Origin: Sediminibacterium ginsengisoli
Lineage (GTDB): Bacteria > Bacteroidota > Bacteroidia > Chitinophagales > Chitinophagaceae
Reading direction: 5' to 3'
Length of the DNA: 10,533 bases
NCBI GenBank assembly: GCA_945860335.1
Contig: CAMAQW010000054.1
Coordinates: forward strand, 1-10,533
In this document: piece by piece, positions 8,292 through 10,533 of the stretch
Layout of the letters: every line of letters starts with the position of its first letter
Numbering within the stretch: the stretch's first letter is position 1
Position numbers and translations under genes: made by a program
The notes under the pieces: generated by a model
What the model was told of the DNA's origin: nothing
The model's input: only the letters and a program-made list of their open reading frames with translations
Database searches by the model: none

Positions 8292-8299
8292 CAAAATTA
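8292..8299 (-). promoter_or_regulatory. Candidate -7 box (TAATTTTG) for the PhoX-like gene
   Basis: On the minus strand this reads TAATTTTG, an exact fit to TAnnTTTG, ending 18 nt before the ATG. A TTG on the same strand (8324-8326) could serve as the -33 element, but the spacing of 24 nt is longer than the usual 19-21. The position supports the ATG at 8273 as start, since the alternative TTG at 8292-8294 would overlap the box. Confidence 0.45.
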
Positions 8300-8389
8300 G
8301 ATACAGGAGTAACTACTCTTCGTCAATCTAAATGAACAAATCATTAACTCTTATTTTTTATTCCAGTACACTTTTAACTAATGTTTAAT

Positions 8390-8409
8390 TTTTTAATTGC
8401 AATTAAAAA
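8390..8409. repeat. 20-bp perfect AT-rich palindrome in the spacer upstream of the PhoX-like gene
   Basis: The sequence TTTTTAATTGCAATTAAAAA is its own reverse complement, centred on TTGCAA. It lies about 90 bp upstream of the candidate PhoX-like -7 box and about 15 bp beyond the inner arm of the fasciclin terminator region. It could be an operator for a dimeric regulator, but base composition is extreme here and a chance palindrome is possible. The rest of 8300-8440 shows nothing I can name. Confidence 0.35.
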
Positions 8410-8443
8410 TATTTACTTAAACATTTATGTGACTTTGATGCAT

Positions 8444-8474
8444 AAAAAAAGGGCCCATTTTATATGGACCCTTT
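8444..8474 (-). terminator. Intrinsic terminator of the fasciclin gene
   Basis: The arms 8448-8458 and 8464-8474 pair over 11 bp with a 5-nt loop, followed on the minus strand by seven T (8444-8450). One position, 8454 with 8468, is C/A on the plus strand but a G-U wobble in minus-strand RNA, so the hairpin is complete only in the direction of the fasciclin transcript, whose stop codon is 21 nt upstream. Confidence 0.85.
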
Positions 8475-8495
8475 AAAAATTGTTATTTTCTAAAA

Positions 8496-9008
8496 TTACT
8501 TAGGTAATACAACAGCATCCACAACGTGGATTAAACCGTTTGAACCAGTTAAATCTGTAGCAACCACAGTTGACACACCACCTTTTTCGTCTGTTAAAAT
8601 TACTTTACCTTCTTTGATAGAAGCAACTAGGTTGCCACCACTTACAGTTTTTAAAGTAACAGATCCACCACCATCTTTAATGGCTTTCACAACAGCGCCT
8701 GCATTAAAACTACCAGCTACAACGTGGTACGTTAAAATTTTTGCTAAGGTTGCTTTGTTTTCTGGTTTTAATAAAAACTCTACAGTACCGGCAGGAAGTT
8801 TTGCAAATGCTGCATTTGTTGGTGCAAAAACGGTGAAAGGTCCTGCACTTTGAAGTGTAGCAACTAAGTCTGCAGCTTTAACAGCAGCAACTAAAGTTGA
8901 ATGATCTTTAGATCCAACAGCGATGTCTACAATTGTAGATTGCGCCTTAACAGTGATGGTGCTAGCAACTATTACAACTAGAGCCAGCATTAAATTTTTG
9001 ATTTTCAT
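8496..9008 (-). CDS. Secreted single-domain fasciclin (FAS1) protein
   Basis: A 170-residue exported protein with a Sec signal peptide (MKIKNLMLALVV..., probable cleavage after VKA at about residue 22) and one FAS1 domain filling the rest. The family landmarks are clear: the H1 motif FTVFAPTNAAF (58-68), the central YH pair (94-95) and the H2 motif NGLIHVVDAVVLP (157-169). There is no lipobox or membrane anchor, so it is probably periplasmic or released. FAS1 domains act in adhesion and protein or polymer binding; no specific ligand can be read here. I chose the ATG at 9006-9008, not the TTG five codons upstream, because it starts the signal peptide. It has its own terminator, so it is probably monocistronic. 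It is divergent from the membrane operon at 9127; the 118-bp spacer must hold both promoters, but I find no convincing box in it. Confidence 0.93.
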   Translation of the reverse strand: MKIKNLMLALVVIVASTITVKAQSTIVDIAVGSKDHSTLVAAVKAADLVATLQSAGPFTVFAPTNAAFAKLPAGTVEFLLKPENKATLAKILTYHVVAGSFNAGAVVKAIKDGGGSVTLKTVSGGNLVASIKEGKVILTDEKGGVSTVVATDLTGSNGLIHVVDAVVLPK

Positions 9009-9126
9009 TTTATTGATTTTCAATTATAACGTTTGTTTGAACTAATTGTTCACTTACTTAAACAATTTAACATTATGGTTACTTTACGCATTAAAAAGAT
9101 TATATTACAGAAGAAACTTACAATCT

Positions 9127-9303
9127 ATGTTTAAAAAATTTACAAGCGGGGACATTCTATTATTAGTTGCTGCACTTCTTTCTCTTGTTTTTTCAGAAAT
9201 CATGTGGTTTTCAGGTAATAAAGAACAAGCCCTTTTTGTTGGACTCTGGGTTCCTTCAATTCTATGTTTTGGTATTTTCCTTAAACTAACTAACAAAGAA
9301 TGA
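9127..9303 (+). CDS. Small two-TM membrane protein, function unknown
   Basis: A 58-residue hydrophobic protein with two predicted membrane helices (about 9-29 and 37-54). A short polar connector, FSGNKEQALFVGLW, lies between them, and the termini are charged (MFKKF... and ...KLTNKE). The connector plus WVPSILCFGIFLK looks like a conserved small Bacteroidota membrane protein of unknown role, but I cannot name a family. The ATG at 9127 is preferred over the TTG at 9046: the upstream codons give an unrelated basic stretch and would leave little room for a promoter. The stop TGA is followed after one base by the next ATG, so it heads a three-gene unit. Confidence 0.75.
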   Translation: MFKKFTSGDILLLVAALLSLVFSEIMWFSGNKEQALFVGLWVPSILCFGIFLKLTNKE

Positions 9304-9304
9304 T

Positions 9305-9400
9305 ATGACAGATATACTTCCATACTTTGCTGGATTAATTACCATTCTCTTTGGAGCGGGATGTTTTTTAATGCTATCTAAGTATAAAAATATTAAGTAG
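9305..9400 (+). CDS. 31-residue single-TM microprotein
   Basis: A short open frame, ATG at 9305-9307 to TAG at 9398-9400, encodes 31 residues: a polar start MTDILPYF, a hydrophobic helix of about 17 residues (AGLITILFGAGCFLMLS) and a basic tail (KYKNIK), which suggests the N-terminus faces outward. It begins one base after the stop of the 58-residue gene and ends three bases before the ATG of the 292-residue gene (TAG TAA ATG), filling the interval exactly; that packing, together with a clean membrane-protein pattern, is the evidence that it is real. Many such microproteins are subunits or regulators of a larger membrane complex, and the downstream gene is the obvious candidate partner. It could still be an untranslated spacer. 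Confidence 0.62.
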   Translation: MTDILPYFAGLITILFGAGCFLMLSKYKNIK

Positions 9401-9403
9401 TAA

Positions 9404-10282
9404 ATGAATAAGTTGCTTAGCAAATTACTTGGTGTTTATGATGCACTCAGTACCCCTAAAAAGTTACATTTTTTTGAGGTTGCTATTTTAAAAGTTTCTA
9501 TTATTTCATTTGTTGCGCACATCGCTTTTATATATTTCGAGAATACCTTTAATTTTATTGGACCTAGTAGCCATAGTTATTTAAAAGCAATTTATACGCC
9601 GTTTAGTTTTATACTCTACTACGAGGTATTTTTACTAGTCATAATTATTCCAAAATCTATCTCTGAATTTATTGGTAAGCAGTTCGAAATCATTGCCCTC
9701 ATTACACTTCGTAGCTTTTTCCATGATATAGCAGATATTGATTTTACTGATATTGCTACTATTAATAATCCAAACTTTATTAATATACTCTATGATTTAG
9801 GAGCATCTGTAATTATGCTTTTTTCTACGTTGGTTTATAATAAAATGTATAAGAAGCATGGTGTAAGTGATGCTCATGTAGATTTGGATCAGTTTATTAA
9901 AATTAAAAAAGTATTATCCGTTATCATGTGCGGCGTACTGGTAGCTTTAAGTTTTATAAGTTTATTTTCTTGGCTCACAGATGTTAGACTAGCCTTTCAA
10001 AACAAAACATCATTTCCAAATCCTAACACTGTCTTTTACACCGACTTTTTTACGATCATGATTTTTGTTGATGTGCTCTTACTCATCATTTCATTTATCT
10101 ATCAATTTTCATTTAATCTTATTTTTAGGAATGCCAGCTTTATCATCACCACTATACTAATTCGTATGTCACTGAGTATGTCTAAGCCCATGAATTATTT
10201 AATAATCATTATTGGCTTGGCTTTTTCGATAATAACCTATTTCATCTACTCAAAAATGACGGTCCAAAAGATTAAGGACTAA
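9404..10282 (+). CDS. Polytopic membrane protein, function unknown
   Basis: A 292-residue integral membrane protein with roughly six to eight hydrophobic segments (near residues 25-45, 63-83, 92-104, 127-145, 170-190, 214-235, 240-258 and 264-283). The N-terminus is short and basic (MNKLLSKLLGVYDAL). A feature that stands out is the loop after the second segment, IPKSISEFIGKQFEIIALITLRSFFHDIADID: charged residues (K, E, K, E, R, H, D) spread along an otherwise hydrophobic stretch, suggesting a functional re-entrant or amphipathic helix. A cytoplasmic-looking basic loop follows (YNKMYKKHGVSDAHVDLDQFIKIKK, about 145-169). There is no signal peptide, ATP-binding motif or known transporter signature, and I do not recognise the family. 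It is the last gene of the three-gene unit, starting 3 nt after the microprotein stop; no clear terminator follows it. Confidence 0.82.
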   Translation: MNKLLSKLLGVYDALSTPKKLHFFEVAILKVSIISFVAHIAFIYFENTFNFIGPSSHSYLKAIYTPFSFILYYEVFLLVIIIPKSISEFIGKQFEIIALITLRSFFHDIADIDFTDIATINNPNFINILYDLGASVIMLFSTLVYNKMYKKHGVSDAHVDLDQFIKIKKVLSVIMCGVLVALSFISLFSWLTDVRLAFQNKTSFPNPNTVFYTDFFTIMIFVDVLLLIISFIYQFSFNLIFRNASFIITTILIRMSLSMSKPMNYLIIIIGLAFSIITYFIYSKMTVQKIKD

Positions 10283-10322
10283 TCTGATTTCACCCCCTTT
10301 TCTACAACAGAACTTTGCATTT

Positions 10323-10375
10323 TTAGCCAAATCAACTAATTTCACGCGTACAAACAAACATTAGTTAATGGCTAA
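10323..10375 (+). promoter_or_regulatory. Inverted repeat pairing the leader with the start codon of the SDR gene
   Basis: TTAGCCA (10323-10329) pairs with TGGCTAA (10369-10375), and AACTAAT (10334-10340) pairs with ATTAGTT (10360-10366). The result is two stacked 7-bp helices separated by a small internal loop, with a 19-nt apical loop. The ATG (10368-10370) lies in the internal loop and outer helix, so a folded leader would hide the start. A weak -7-like GAACTTTG at 10310-10317 (7 of 8 matches to TAnnTTTG) would give a transcript containing the whole structure. Function is inferred only. Confidence 0.4.
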
Positions 10376-10533
10376 GATTTTGGTTATTGGTGCAGGGGGT
10401 CAATTAGGTACAGAACTCACAAAAGTACTCGCAAATACCTATGGAAATGAGGCTGTTATAGCTACTGATTTTCAGGAATCTGTTAAAAGTAAGTTCGATT
10501 ACTGCGCTTTTCAAACCCTAAACGTGATGGATA
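10368..10533 (+). CDS. NAD-dependent epimerase/SDR, probably L-threonine 3-dehydrogenase type, 3' end outside window
   Basis: The first 55 residues of an extended short-chain dehydrogenase/reductase. MAKILVIGAGGQLGTEL carries the nucleotide-binding Gly motif G8-A-G-G11-Q-L-G14, and the second strand ends in Asp34 (VIATDF), which normally binds the adenosine ribose of NAD. The spacing, the TYGNEAVIATD segment and the later FQTLNVMD resemble SDR-type L-threonine dehydrogenases common in Bacteroidota, which oxidise threonine to 2-amino-3-ketobutyrate; other sugar epimerases start similarly, so the substrate is a guess. The ATG at 10368 is placed directly before the first strand, and no nearer alternative exists. 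It follows the membrane operon by 85 bp, with its own leader structure, so it is probably a separate transcription unit. Confidence 0.75.
   Translation, partial: MAKILVIGAGGQLGTELTKVLANTYGNEAVIATDFQESVKSKFDYCAFQTLNVMD

Noticed and set aside
9046..9126. Upstream extension of the 58-residue membrane protein from a TTG
   Set aside because: The added residues are unlike the rest and would consume most of the 118-bp divergent promoter spacer; the ATG at 9127 gives a normal small membrane protein.
9009..9126. Promoter boxes in the divergent spacer (TATAATTG on minus at 9021-9028; AACGTTTG on plus at 9028-9035)
   Set aside because: Each differs from TAnnTTTG at one position and neither has a well-spaced -33 TTG; the minus-strand box would leave almost no leader and the plus-strand box lies about 90 bp from its gene.
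9305..9400. Assignment of the 31-residue protein as KdpF or CydX
   Set aside because: There are no kdp or cyd genes nearby and no shared residues beyond general hydrophobicity; only the analogy is kept.
1..10533. CRISPR array, tRNA/rRNA, insertion sequence or phage genes
   Set aside because: No regularly spaced repeats, cloverleaf-like sequence, transposase or integrase motifs were seen on either strand.

Overview
The window looks like chromosomal DNA from an AT-rich member of the Bacteroidota, probably a Chitinophagaceae-like lineage. This is inferred from the protein families (M14 carboxypeptidase of the long Bacteroidota type, 2TM-domain protein, imelysin-like/di-heme peroxidase fusion, lipoproteins with a 'CKKNDE'-type start), from starts without a clear Shine-Dalgarno sequence, and from promoter-like TAnnTTTG boxes. 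No rRNA, tRNA, CRISPR array, transposase or other mobile element is visible.

Layout. (1) 1-2292, plus strand: the 3' part of a large secreted M14 zinc carboxypeptidase whose first zinc motif lies outside the window. (2) 2299-8273, minus strand: reading in the direction of transcription, a PhoX-like lipoprotein, a strong hairpin terminator, an imelysin-like/di-heme cytochrome c peroxidase lipoprotein, a 52-bp perfect palindrome, a small 2TM-domain membrane protein, and a haem/siderophore-type TonB-dependent receptor that appears to start at TTG. The receptor ends 6 bp from the convergent peptidase gene. (3) 8274-8495: a spacer with the terminator of the next gene, a 20-bp AT-rich palindrome and a likely promoter for the PhoX-like gene. 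(4) 8496-9008, minus: a secreted single-domain fasciclin protein. (5) 9127-10282, plus: a tightly packed three-gene unit encoding membrane proteins of 58, 31 and 292 residues; the 31-residue gene is easily overlooked. (6) 10368 to the window end, plus: the start of an NAD-dependent SDR/epimerase resembling SDR-type L-threonine dehydrogenase, with an inverted repeat that pairs the start codon with its leader.

How the genes may work together. Most products are envelope proteins. The receptor (haem/iron-type), the imelysin-like/di-haem peroxidase and the PhoX-like protein (a family known to need iron and calcium) share a possible metal/haem theme, but only the adjacency is seen; a joint pathway is inference. 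The most promising unknown is the compact small-membrane-protein operon at 9127-10282. The most unusual protein is the peroxidase fusion, whose imelysin-type GxHxxE site reads GFQVIE (His replaced by Gln).
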